64,000 nt of DNA from Sedimentitalea arenosa (GTDB lineage Bacteria; Pseudomonadota; Alphaproteobacteria; Rhodobacterales; Rhodobacteraceae): assembly GCF_016428585.1 (NCBI RefSeq), contig NZ_JAELVR010000013.1:62001-126000 (forward strand). The letters run 5' to 3'. Shown here piece after piece: positions 26,395 through 34,076 of the stretch. Made by a program: the position numbers and the translations under genes. Each line of letters begins with the position of its first letter. The first letter of the stretch is position 1. Under the pieces are notes generated by a model, which was given only the letters and a program-made list of their open reading frames with translations, ran no database searches and was not told the origin of the DNA.

Positions 26395-26597
26395 CGCCGC
26401 CATTCCTGATGGTCGGCAGCACGCTCGGAGCAAATGGAAGAACGGGATCGGTTCTATCTCTCGCGGCCGTCTTTGTGAGGCCGCAAGAGATGGGCCGATC
26501 TCAAAAGGGAAGAAAAGGATTATAATTCATATAGTTACATGCATCCGGATACCATCGCTTGACCCGCGCATGACGCGGAAACCATCCGGAGACCAAC
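26395..26597. promoter_or_regulatory. Spacer with hairpin and possible promoter
   Basis: An 11-bp near-perfect inverted repeat (CTCTCGCGGCC at 26458-26468 against GGCCGCAAGAG at 26479-26489). A perfect TATAAT follows at 26521-26526 in an A-rich context, but no good -35 hexamer is present at the right distance. It could be the terminator-like end of the recombinase pair plus a promoter for the small genes downstream. Confidence 0.4.
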
Positions 26598-27002
26598 ATG
26601 AAGCTCGATCCGAAATCCGCCTTCGCCCCCGATCTCGTTCAGAACGTCCCTTCCGATCCGCTCCTCAGCTTCGTTTCCGCGCGACATGAAGCGCTGTGGA
26701 GTGCCGCTCGTCTGCTCGGCGGTAGCCACTCCGCTCGGCTCGTCGACCGATGCGCGCAAGCTCTCCGCGACGACCGGTGCGTGACACGGCGGACAAGGAT
26801 TATGCTCGGGCAGATCCTCGCGGTCTTGTCGCTCGACCATGTCGACGACCCAGACTTGCCATACATGGGTTACTTTGCGGCGATCGATCCCGGCGACCCG
26901 GTTGTTGATGAGATCTGCCTCCTCACAGACGAACTCCGCGGGGTCCTCGAAGGCGCGGACATAGATCATCCGCGGACTCCGCACCTCCGGTCCGTCGCGT
27001 AG
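26598..27002 (+). CDS. Small protein of unknown function (island)
   Basis: A 134-residue acidic protein (many Asp/Glu and Arg) starting MKLDPKSAFAPDLVQ. No signal peptide, membrane segment or motif I recognise is present, and it is probably helical and cytoplasmic. A ribosome-binding site GGAGA lies a few bases before the ATG (catccggagaccaac). It is the first of three short cargo genes, each preceded by a GC-rich palindrome and a GGAGACC leader. Confidence 0.55.
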   Translation: MKLDPKSAFAPDLVQNVPSDPLLSFVSARHEALWSAARLLGGSHSARLVDRCAQALRDDRCVTRRTRIMLGQILAVLSLDHVDDPDLPYMGYFAAIDPGDPVVDEICLLTDELRGVLEGADIDHPRTPHLRSVA

Positions 27003-27019
27003 CTCTGCGCTTCGGCCGA

Positions 27020-27046
27020 CACCGCCGGTTTCTCCTGCCGGCGGTG
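27020..27046. repeat. Perfect 9-bp inverted repeat in inter-gene spacer
   Basis: CACCGCCGG and CCGGCGGTG enclose a 9-bp loop between two small island genes. No T-run follows. A comparable palindrome sits in the spacers before and after. Confidence 0.6.
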
Positions 27047-27107
27047 CTTGACGACCCGAGAACATCGATCAGCCGTAGTGGCTGGCTCTCGCGGTCAGGA
27101 GACCAAG

Positions 27108-27416
27108 ATGAACAAGCCCATCAATAGCGACGGCTTTCACTTCGCCGCCCTCGAGGCCAGGGACTTTATCCGGACCCACGGAAACGGTCTCTCCGAGATC
27201 ATGTTTGCCCTCGCGGGCGATCACGGTCTGGACCTGTTCTGCGCCGCCGATCGCGCGCTTGATGCGTCGCCGCCGGACTTCCGACAGGTCTCGGCGTTCG
27301 TGCACGAGATCCACGATTTGCTGGCGTCGTGCGGCACACCGGAGGATCGCTACGCCAATGCACTCCGTTGGCACGGAGCCCGGATGGCGGACCTCGCTCG
27401 GAGATTGCCCAGCTGA
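27108..27416 (+). CDS. Small protein of unknown function (island)
   Basis: A 102-residue protein starting MNKPINSDGFHFAALEARDFIR. It contains one cysteine pair spread over the chain (DLFCAAD, LASCGT) and is predicted by eye to be mostly helical. I recognise no family. The start is set by AGGAGA placed 6 bp before the ATG; a longer in-frame ATG at 27048 has no such site. It lies between an unknown gene and kptA. Confidence 0.55.
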   Translation: MNKPINSDGFHFAALEARDFIRTHGNGLSEIMFALAGDHGLDLFCAADRALDASPPDFRQVSAFVHEIHDLLASCGTPEDRYANALRWHGARMADLARRLPS

Positions 27417-27473
27417 ACATCACAATCCGGTTTCCGATACCGGACCCAGTCACGGATGCGGACGAACCGGTCT

Positions 27474-27498
27474 GTCGGGCGGGTGTGCCGCCCGACAC
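27474..27498. repeat. Perfect 10-bp inverted repeat upstream of kptA
   Basis: TGTCGGGCGG and CCGCCCGACA enclose GTGTG roughly 90 bp before the kptA start. It is GC-rich with no following T-run. Confidence 0.6.
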
Positions 27499-27587
27499 AA
27501 GTCCACCCGCGTCTTCCTTTACCTTTCGCCCGGACTGGGCTTGGCGAGCCGCGTGCGCGCCGACCCCGTTATCAGGAGACCCTCCGC

Positions 27588-28124
27588 ATGCCGAACCAAA
27601 GCAGATTTCTCGCGCTCATTCTCCGGCACCGACCAGAAACGATCGATCTCGAACTGGACACAAATGGCTGGGTGCGGATCGATGACCTGCTCAAAGCCAT
27701 GAGGCGGTATGGTCGACCGATGTCCCGCGCCGAGCTCGAGAGGGTCGTCTCGGCAGATCGGAAGGGGCGGTTCACGCTGTCTGCCGACGCGACACGCATC
27801 CGCGCGGCGCAAGGTCATTCAATCGAGTTGGACCTCGGCCTCCCGCCGTCAATTCCTCCGGATACCCTTTATCATGGCACCGCCAGACACCACCTGAATG
27901 CGATTTTCGGACGAGGACTTCACCCAGCGCGGCGGCAGTTTGTTCATCTCAGCCGCGATTTCGAGGCGGCCAGGTCAGTTGGGTCCCGACACGGCAAGGC
28001 AGTGGTCCTGTCCGTGGATTGCGCCGCGATGAACGCGCAGGGACATGTCTTTTTCCGCGCCGACAACGGTGTCTGGATGACCGCGACGGTGCCCGCGCGG
28101 TTCATAGGCTTCGCGCCGAACTGA
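27588..28124 (+). CDS. kptA: RNA 2'-phosphotransferase, Tpt1/KptA family
   Basis: KptA/Tpt1 enzymes use NAD+ to remove an internal RNA 2'-phosphate through an ADP-ribosylated intermediate. The 178-residue protein shows ALILRHRPETIDLELDTNGWVRIDDLL at the N-terminus (the catalytic Arg-His pair), IRAAQGHS, LYHGT, and GHVFFRADNGVW near the end, all family signatures. The length is typical. The start at MPNQSRF has AGGAG 9 bp upstream. Bacterial members have no known tRNA-splicing substrate, so the role here is open. It is convergent with the island integrase. Confidence 0.93.
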   Translation: MPNQSRFLALILRHRPETIDLELDTNGWVRIDDLLKAMRRYGRPMSRAELERVVSADRKGRFTLSADATRIRAAQGHSIELDLGLPPSIPPDTLYHGTARHHLNAIFGRGLHPARRQFVHLSRDFEAARSVGSRHGKAVVLSVDCAAMNAQGHVFFRADNGVWMTATVPARFIGFAPN

Positions 28125-28189
28125 GCGGAACGTTGGTTGTCCGCTTCAGGCACCGGAACTGCATTGTCGCGGGCTACCTGCGGCCTCCA

Positions 28190-30505
28190 TCATGCCACGA
28201 CCCGGAGGCCATGTTCCTGCGCGCGCGCCTTCACGGCTGCTGACGGATCTTCGAACGGCCTCCTGACCTTGGAGACATCGACAACGACGGATTCCAGACG
28301 CCTGGCCAGCTTTTCGGTCTTGAGATTCTGCCCGTAGGACTGGTCGCCCTCGTCGGTGCGGGTATGCCCCATGAGGCGACAGCGGATGGCATCGGACTTG
28401 TCGTCGCCGAGCAGGTCGTGGTGGAACGTCGTGCGCAAGGCGTGAAAATCCAGTCCGGGCCAGTAGCACTCGTTGGTCTTGCGGTAGTAGGCGAAGGTCT
28501 TGCTGAAATTCGCCGAGAAGGTTCCCTTCTGCTTGCCGCGATTGAGGAACGGGAAGAGCCGAATGTGGCAAGCTTTTTTCCGTAGCTCGACCAGTTTCAG
28601 CAGCCCGAGCTCGACCAGTTGCGGGTGGACCGGAAGCGTCCGGGCACTGCTCAGGGTCTTTACGCCGTTCACGATGGTGTGCTGGATCGTCAGTGTGGGG
28701 ATGCCCTTGTCGGTCCCGAAATCATCCGGCCCAAGCTGAAGGATTTCTTCCATCCGCATCCCCTGGTGCCGAGCGATGAGTGGTGCCCAGAACAGCGGCT
28801 CCCCGATATCCTCAAGGGGCTCCTGAAAAATGCGAGATCCCAAGAGCTTGTAGATGCGATCGTCCCAAGCTTGACGTTTACGTCCCCCCTCGCGCTTTTT
28901 CAGTTTTTTCTCCTCATCATTGGTCCAGCAGCAGATTGCAAAGGGATTGCGATCAATAAGCTGCATATCCATCAACATCTTGCCGACATTCCCCAAGACA
29001 CGTCCGTGATTGATGTAGGTTGTCACCGAGATCCGAGGTTTGGTATTCACCAAGCGCATCTTGTCGATCTCCTCCGCGGTGGCTCCCCTCGCTTTGGCAG
29101 CCTCGATGTCCCTTTCAAGTCGGGCTTCCTCCGCATCGGCTCTTTCGATGAGTTCGATCAGCGTATACTCGCCGCGATCCCTTTCCGAGCGGCCGTGATT
29201 TGCTGGAACGCCCCAAAGGAGGTTGAGGGCATCATTGACGTCGTCGACGGTAATTTCGTCGATAGGGTCATCTCCAAAGCATGCGGGCCAGAACGCTCTC
29301 GCGAGGCGATACTTGCCGACATAATTTTCAGGGAGCCGTTCCTCTGTTGTCTCCGCATTCGGTTTCGTTACCTTTTGCCGTTTCTGGTAATCCGTAAACG
29401 GAGGCCGATAACCAAGGCTCACGAGCTCGAAATAGAGCTCGATCGCCTCCGGCACCGTGATGCCGCGCTTTTTCTTGAGTGCGGCTCGGGAAGCCTCAGA
29501 TAGGAGTTTCTGATCGATAAGGATACGCGGCGGGCGAGCGGCAATCCGCGCCGCCTGCCAGCTTTCGTCGGTATAACCTTCCGGGCGGTCAAACCCATCC
29601 GGCACGACGATTTGGGTCAATAAGGTTGAATTCAGAAACGTAGACGTGCAGGCAGACGGCCTGCTACTGGACGCCTCACTTTGCGTTTCGGGTGTCTCAG
29701 GGATGGGGTCGGGCAGCGTAGCAAAGGCAACTCCCGCATCGGGCATGTTCGAGGCAGGCATTACATGGGCGGACATCGGCGTGGCCGGGACGGCTACACT
29801 CGTTGCGAAGGCAGCCGGTGCAATCGCGCTTTGCGCCGGAGTGTCGAGTTGCGGCACTGCTGGCGCTGACGCTGTGCTGACCGCGCGGCGGAAGAACACG
29901 GTCGGCTGGTCATAATGGCCTTGCTGGCGACGGGCACGCTCCAGGCTCACGTCGAGCAGGACCTTGGTCGCCTCGTAGGCCAGCGCAGCCCAATCCTCGT
30001 CGGCTTCATCGATCTCAATCCCGAGTTGCCCCGCGACATGACGCAACGGATGTCGCGCGACCTCCCGGTTGCCCAGATGAAGAGCCTGGCGCAGGGTTGC
30101 CTGGAGCGCCTCCTCACGTCGCAGACCGAGGGCGGCCTCCTCCGCGCTGCGGGGGCCGGCAACGGCGCGGGCGCGCTCGAAGGCCTCGATCTCGAAGCGA
30201 GCGAGGCTTTCCAGCATCCAGACCTGTGTTTCGGGCGCAATCGCCATGATCATCTCCGCATCCGCGGCGAAGACCAGGTCGCTCATCTCGGTGAGGCGGC
30301 GGGCCAGGATCTTCGCGTTGGCCGGGACATGGGTGCGAAGCGAAAAACAGAGGAACGACTTTTTCGATGGGGTGCAGTTGGTCTCTTCCGGATCGTCTCG
30401 GGAGGCGCCGCCCCGGTCCCGTAGGGACCGGGGTAGCCGTCTGCGCCAGTAGTAGCCGTTTCGGCGGATTTCGAGATGGGGCGGCAAGCTCCGATTCCGG
30501 GGCAT
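28190..30505 (-). CDS. int: Island integrase, tyrosine recombinase
   Basis: A 771-residue site-specific recombinase, larger than usual because of a long N-terminal region with a Pro/Ala/Ser-rich linker (around residues 215-305). The catalytic domain has box-I arginine in QGMRMEEILQL, FHALRTTFHH as HxxR, MGHTRTDEGDQSYG with the second histidine and the probable nucleophilic tyrosine. The start at MPRNRSLPPHLE has AGGAGGG 7 bp upstream. It is adjacent to the intact tRNA-Asn, which fits a role in integrating and excising this island. Four TGTGCAC repeats lie directly upstream. Confidence 0.92.
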   Translation of the reverse strand: MPRNRSLPPHLEIRRNGYYWRRRLPRSLRDRGGASRDDPEETNCTPSKKSFLCFSLRTHVPANAKILARRLTEMSDLVFAADAEMIMAIAPETQVWMLESLARFEIEAFERARAVAGPRSAEEAALGLRREEALQATLRQALHLGNREVARHPLRHVAGQLGIEIDEADEDWAALAYEATKVLLDVSLERARRQQGHYDQPTVFFRRAVSTASAPAVPQLDTPAQSAIAPAAFATSVAVPATPMSAHVMPASNMPDAGVAFATLPDPIPETPETQSEASSSRPSACTSTFLNSTLLTQIVVPDGFDRPEGYTDESWQAARIAARPPRILIDQKLLSEASRAALKKKRGITVPEAIELYFELVSLGYRPPFTDYQKRQKVTKPNAETTEERLPENYVGKYRLARAFWPACFGDDPIDEITVDDVNDALNLLWGVPANHGRSERDRGEYTLIELIERADAEEARLERDIEAAKARGATAEEIDKMRLVNTKPRISVTTYINHGRVLGNVGKMLMDMQLIDRNPFAICCWTNDEEKKLKKREGGRKRQAWDDRIYKLLGSRIFQEPLEDIGEPLFWAPLIARHQGMRMEEILQLGPDDFGTDKGIPTLTIQHTIVNGVKTLSSARTLPVHPQLVELGLLKLVELRKKACHIRLFPFLNRGKQKGTFSANFSKTFAYYRKTNECYWPGLDFHALRTTFHHDLLGDDKSDAIRCRLMGHTRTDEGDQSYGQNLKTEKLARRLESVVVDVSKVRRPFEDPSAAVKARAQEHGLRVVA

Positions 30506-30518
30506 GGGAATGCCCTCC

Positions 30519-30560
30519 TGTGCACACGTTGTGCACCGCCGTGTGCACCGGTTTGTGCAC
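30519..30560. repeat. Four phased TGTGCAC repeats between int and the attachment site
   Basis: TGTGCAC begins at 30519, 30530, 30542 and 30554, a spacing of 11-12 bp, so the copies lie on one face of the helix. They sit in the int leader, 66 bp from the attachment site. The same heptamer is found as an inverted pair inside the opposite island end, which suggests integrase arm sites or autoregulation. Confidence 0.7.
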
Positions 30561-30625
30561 CTCATCGGGCGAACTCCGATTCCGGATCTCGGAAAACCTT
30601 TAATTTCAGTAGCTTGCTGGGGTTT

Positions 30626-30642
30626 TGGCTCCGGCGGTAGGG
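30626..30642. repeat. Attachment site copy within tRNA-Asn
   Basis: This 17-bp sequence is identical to 13304-13320. It covers the encoded CCA, discriminator, 3' acceptor strand and the start of the T-arm strand of tRNA-Asn. Confidence 0.85.
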
Positions 30643-30700
30643 ATCGAACCTACGACCAATTGATTAACAGTCAACTGCTCTACCGCTGAGCTACGCCGGA
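30626..30700 (-). tRNA. tRNA-Asn (anticodon GUU)
   Basis: Read on the minus strand, a 75-nt cloverleaf: acceptor TCCGGCG pairing with CGCCGGA, D-arm GCTC...GAGC, anticodon stem GTTGA/TCAAT with loop CTGTTAA (anticodon GTT), T-arm GTAGG/CCTAC with TTCGATC loop, discriminator G and encoded CCA. Its 3' end is the target of the island integrase and is restored by the element. Confidence 0.97.
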
Positions 30701-30711
30701 ACGGTGACGGG

Positions 30712-30740
30712 GCTATAGCAATCTGGATTTGTGGCGTCCA
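30712..30740 (-). promoter_or_regulatory. Possible promoter of tRNA-Asn
   Basis: On the minus strand, TGGACG (30735-30740) and TATAGC (30712-30717) are 17 bp apart, and the tRNA begins 11 bp after the second hexamer. The match to a sigma-70 consensus is moderate. Confidence 0.4.
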
Positions 30741-30765
30741 GAGGGTATTGGCGCAACGGGGTGAA

Positions 30766-31695
30766 TTATTTTGAGGATGCGTCACGCAAGCGGAAACGTG
30801 CGGTTGCAGACATAGGCGTTTCGGCAGCGACGCGTGATTTTCCTGACAGGTCAATGAGATGCGCGAAGACATTGCGCTCCGCGGCGGGGATGAGCGCGGG
30901 TGGCGTGTCATGATAGATCCGCTCCGCCAGTGCGCGGGCGGTGGCGGGGCCGGCGGCAAGCGCTGCGAGGATCTCGGATTCGCGCATCATGCGGTGGGCG
31001 ATCAGCCAGTCCAGCCGTCCGGACGGATCCGTCACCGGGGCTCCGTGGCCGGGATGAAACACGCGCCAGGTGCGGGCGCGCAGCCGGTGGCAGGAGGCCA
31101 TGAAATCGGTCAGGTCGCCATCCGGCGGAGAGACCAGCGAACTGGCCCACCCCATCACGTGATCGGCCGTGAAACAGGCGTCCTTCCAGCCCAGAGCGAT
31201 GTGGTTGCCAAGGTGACCCGGCGTGTGCAGCACCTCGAGCGCCCAGCCGTCGCCTTCGATGATCTCGCCATCCTCCAGGGCGCGATGCGGGCGAAATGCG
31301 TGGTCGATGCCCTCGCCACCTTCCTGCATCCCCGACTTGGCCAGCCCCTGCATGATCGCGCTGCGGCCGGCCCGGGCGTCGCCGAAGGCGAGGATGGGGG
31401 CCCCCGTGCGCTCGCTGAGGTCGGCGGCAAGCGGCGAATGGTCGAGATGGCTGTGCGTGACCACGACGTGGGTGATTGCCTGACCGGGTTCGACAGCGGC
31501 AAGGATCGCCTCGAGATGCGCGGCGTCGTTGGGTCCCGGGTCGATCACGCAGAGCCCTCTCGTACCCAGCAGGTATGTGTTGGTGCCACGGTAGGTCATC
31601 GGCGACGGATTGGGCGCGAGAATGCGGCGCAGCCCCGGTTCGAGTTCGATGGCGAGGCCGGTGGGCGGATTGAAATCGTCTGGTGGCGGTGTCAT
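30766..31695 (-). CDS. MBL-fold metallo-hydrolase (LACTB2-like)
   Basis: A 309-residue metallo-beta-lactamase-fold hydrolase. Zinc ligands are visible in VVTHSHLDHSP, HTPGHLGNHIAL and FTADHVMG; the C-terminal 70 residues form the winged-helix extension (FAHLIDLSGKSRV). Family members act as RNases or thioesterases, so the substrate is undetermined. It is divergent from the sensor kinase gene, with 40 bp between them. Confidence 0.88.
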   Translation of the reverse strand: MTPPPDDFNPPTGLAIELEPGLRRILAPNPSPMTYRGTNTYLLGTRGLCVIDPGPNDAAHLEAILAAVEPGQAITHVVVTHSHLDHSPLAADLSERTGAPILAFGDARAGRSAIMQGLAKSGMQEGGEGIDHAFRPHRALEDGEIIEGDGWALEVLHTPGHLGNHIALGWKDACFTADHVMGWASSLVSPPDGDLTDFMASCHRLRARTWRVFHPGHGAPVTDPSGRLDWLIAHRMMRESEILAALAAGPATARALAERIYHDTPPALIPAAERNVFAHLIDLSGKSRVAAETPMSATARFRLRDASSK

Positions 31696-31735
31696 CGCTC
31701 TTTCTCTTGCTGGGGCGGGGAGCTAGGTTCGGCAC

Positions 31736-33055
31736 ATGTCGTTCGCATGGCTCAAGAAATACCTGCCGCGGGGGTTGTACGGCCGCGCTGCCCTGATCTT
31801 GATCGTTCCGGTCGTCAGTGTGCAACTGGTTGTTTCGGTTGTATTTATCCAGCGCCATCTGGAGGACATCACCGGGCAGATGTCAATGACGCTGGTGCGG
31901 GAACTGGACGTCATCGCGGAACGGGCCCGCACGGCCGGAACGCGGCAGGAGGCGCTGGACCGGATGGAGCCGTTCCTGTCGGCCTTCGAGATGGATGTGC
32001 GCTTCGTGCCGCTGGAGGCGGTGCCCGACGATGACTACATCCGCTGGTACGACTATTCGGCACGGGTGGTGCGGCGCACTGTTCGGCGCGCGATGCCCGA
32101 GACGCTGGCGACAGTGTTTCCCGACAACCGCTTGATACTCCTTTATTTCCAATCCCCCATCGGCCCGGTCGAGGTGGGCGTCAATCGGCGACGGGTGACC
32201 GCCGCCGCGCCGCACCAGTTGATCGTGACCATGGTCTTCTTTGGCGGATTGATGACCGTCATCGCGTTTCTCTACCTGCGCAACCAGTTGCGCCCGATCA
32301 CCCGGCTGGCCGATGCAGCGCAGGCTTTCGGGCGCGGGCGCATGGTGCCCTACAGCCCGTCTGGCGCGACCGAGGTGCGAGCTGCGGGCGGGGCATTTCT
32401 GGACATGCGCTCGCGGATCGAACGGCAGATGGAACAGCGGACGATGATGCTCTCCGGGGTGAGTCACGATCTGCGCACGCCGCTGACGCGCCTGAAACTG
32501 GGGCTGTCGATGATCGACGAGGAGGAGGCCGAGCCGCTGCTGCGCGACGTTGCCGAGATGCAAAGACTGTTGGATGCGTTTCTCGACTTCTCTCGCGGTG
32601 CGGCGGAAGGTGAACCCGAGCCGACCGACCCGGTCCACCTGGTAGAGCAGATCGTCGCGGATGCACAGCGGGCGGGTACGCCGGTCAGTCTGGGTGCCTG
32701 CGAAGGCGCGGGCGAGGTTCCACTGAGAGAGATGGCGATCCGTCGTGCGCTGGAGAACCTGATCGGCAACGCCGTGCGCTATGGCTCGCGCGCGGTGGCC
32801 TCGGTCGTCGTGACGGAACGGTCATTGCGGTTCCGGGTCGAGGATGACGGTCCGGGCATACCGGCAGAATTGCGCGCCGAGGCGATCAAGCCGTTTTCGC
32901 GACTCGACCCTGCCCGCAACCAGGACAGGGGCAGCGGTGTGGGTCTGGGACTGGCCATCGTGGCCGATGTGGCCCGGGCTCATGGCGGTGTCCTGCGGCT
33001 GTCGGAAAGCGCGTCGCTGGGTGGGCTCTGCGCTGATATCGTGATTGCCCGTTAG
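31736..33055 (+). CDS. Sensor histidine kinase, EnvZ-type
   Basis: A 439-residue inner-membrane kinase with two membrane helices (about 19-37 and 162-181) enclosing a 120-residue periplasmic sensor. A HAMP region (LRNQLRPITRLADAAQAF), the H-box SGVSHDLRTPLTRLK with phospho-accepting His244, N-box NLIGNAVRYG, and G-boxes VEDDGPGIP and GSGVGLGLAI follow. EnvZ-like kinases respond to osmotic or envelope signals. No response regulator is adjacent, so the partner must be elsewhere. Confidence 0.9.
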   Translation: MSFAWLKKYLPRGLYGRAALILIVPVVSVQLVVSVVFIQRHLEDITGQMSMTLVRELDVIAERARTAGTRQEALDRMEPFLSAFEMDVRFVPLEAVPDDDYIRWYDYSARVVRRTVRRAMPETLATVFPDNRLILLYFQSPIGPVEVGVNRRRVTAAAPHQLIVTMVFFGGLMTVIAFLYLRNQLRPITRLADAAQAFGRGRMVPYSPSGATEVRAAGGAFLDMRSRIERQMEQRTMMLSGVSHDLRTPLTRLKLGLSMIDEEEAEPLLRDVAEMQRLLDAFLDFSRGAAEGEPEPTDPVHLVEQIVADAQRAGTPVSLGACEGAGEVPLREMAIRRALENLIGNAVRYGSRAVASVVVTERSLRFRVEDDGPGIPAELRAEAIKPFSRLDPARNQDRGSGVGLGLAIVADVARAHGGVLRLSESASLGGLCADIVIAR

Positions 33056-33070
33056 ACCAGATTGCGCCGG

Positions 33071-33865
33071 TCAGCCGTCGATGCGGGCTGCCATGATCGC
33101 GATTGCCTTCTGATAGACCCCGGCGGCATTCCATTGCTGGATCACAGCGAAATTCGGCTCGCCCACCTGATAGCCGCGCCCCGGTTTCCACCCATTCTGG
33201 CGGAGGAAGTTGGCGGTGGAGGCCAGCGCGTCGGTGATGTTGTAGAAATCGACCCTGCCATCGCCGGTCGCGTCCACCCCATAGACAAGCGCGTTGCCGG
33301 GGAGAAACTGTGTGTGACCGAGCTCGCCATGCCTGGCGCCCAGCGTGCCACTGGTCAGAGTGCCTTGGTCGACCAGTTTCAATGCGCCGATGGCGTGGGG
33401 CCTGAAGAAATCCGAGCGGCGGCAATCATACGCCAAGGTGGTGATCGCAGAGACGACCTGACTGTCGCCCATGAATCCTCCAAAGGCGGTTTCCATGCCG
33501 TGAATTGCGATGAGGATGCCCGCGGGCACACCGTACTGCCGTTCGAGCGCGGCATAGAAATCGGGGTTACGCGCCTTACGCTTGCGGCCCTGGGCGACGA
33601 TCGTGTCGGCGCCGCGCACCTGCATGAACTTGTCCAGAGAGTAGCGAAAGGATTTCTGGTTGCGGTCCGCGGCGATGGTGCGGGTCGCGTATTGCGCCTG
33701 CGACAGCGCTTGCAGGCCGGCCGTTCCGACGCCTGCGCGCCGCGCTTCCTGGGCGAAATCCGTTTTCCAGGTTTCGAACCCGGCGCCGGTATTGCCGCAG
33801 GTCGCCGCCTCGAGCCCGACGGGCAGCGAGAGCATCGCGACGAAGGCGAGACGAAACAGGGACAT
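33071..33865 (-). CDS. Lytic murein transglycosylase, MltB type
   Basis: A 264-residue periplasmic enzyme that cleaves peptidoglycan to anhydro-muropeptides. It has a signal peptide (MSLFRLAFVAMLSLPVGLEA), the catalytic glutamate in AIHGMETAFGGFMG, and GHTQFLPGNAL and DGRVDFYNITDALASTANFL, which are hallmarks of the SltB/MltB fold. The start at MSLFRLAF has GGAG 7 bp upstream; a GTG four codons earlier overlaps that site and is unlikely. It is convergent with the kinase gene. Confidence 0.9.
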   Translation of the reverse strand: MSLFRLAFVAMLSLPVGLEAATCGNTGAGFETWKTDFAQEARRAGVGTAGLQALSQAQYATRTIAADRNQKSFRYSLDKFMQVRGADTIVAQGRKRKARNPDFYAALERQYGVPAGILIAIHGMETAFGGFMGDSQVVSAITTLAYDCRRSDFFRPHAIGALKLVDQGTLTSGTLGARHGELGHTQFLPGNALVYGVDATGDGRVDFYNITDALASTANFLRQNGWKPGRGYQVGEPNFAVIQQWNAAGVYQKAIAIMAARIDG

Positions 33866-33986
33866 GGCATACTCCACGAAGAGATCGGAACGAACAGGTC
33901 AATGCTAACCGGATATCGTGCAATTTCCACAACAATGACTGCGATCCGGTAAATCGGCCCCGTGAAAGCGGCCGCAGGAGTGCAGC

Positions 33987-34019
33987 AAAAAAAGAAGCCG
34001 GCCCTAAAAAAGGGCCGGC
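33987..34019 (-). terminator. Rho-independent terminator of VPLPA-CTERM gene
   Basis: On the minus strand a 9-bp GC-rich stem (GCCGGCCCT/AGGGCCGGC) with a short T-rich loop is followed by TTCTTTTTTT. It lies 58 bp after the stop of the VPLPA-CTERM gene. Confidence 0.9.
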
Positions 34020-34076
34020 ATGATGGTCATGGTGTGACTGCACCGGAGGTGCGACGGTGGTGACCTTTTGGACGCC

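Larger units (their letters stand above)
13304..30642. mobile_element. Genomic island integrated in tRNA-Asn
   Basis: A 17.3-kb integrated element. It is bounded by a perfect 17-bp direct repeat (tggctccggcggtaggg) that equals the 3' end of the tRNA-Asn gene including its encoded CCA. A tyrosine recombinase gene lies just inside the tRNA-proximal end, as in classical tRNA-targeted islands. Base composition inside is less GC-rich than the flanks, especially 16390-16700 and 22250-22450. It contains nuclease/helicase genes, a KfrA-like gene, two further tyrosine recombinases and kptA. No conjugation genes are seen, so it would need help to transfer. Confidence 0.88.

Noticed and set aside
26458-27498. 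Integron-like cassette sites
   Set aside because: The palindromes do not show the conserved core and inverse-core triplets of attC sites, and none of the recombinases has an integron-integrase signature that I can see.
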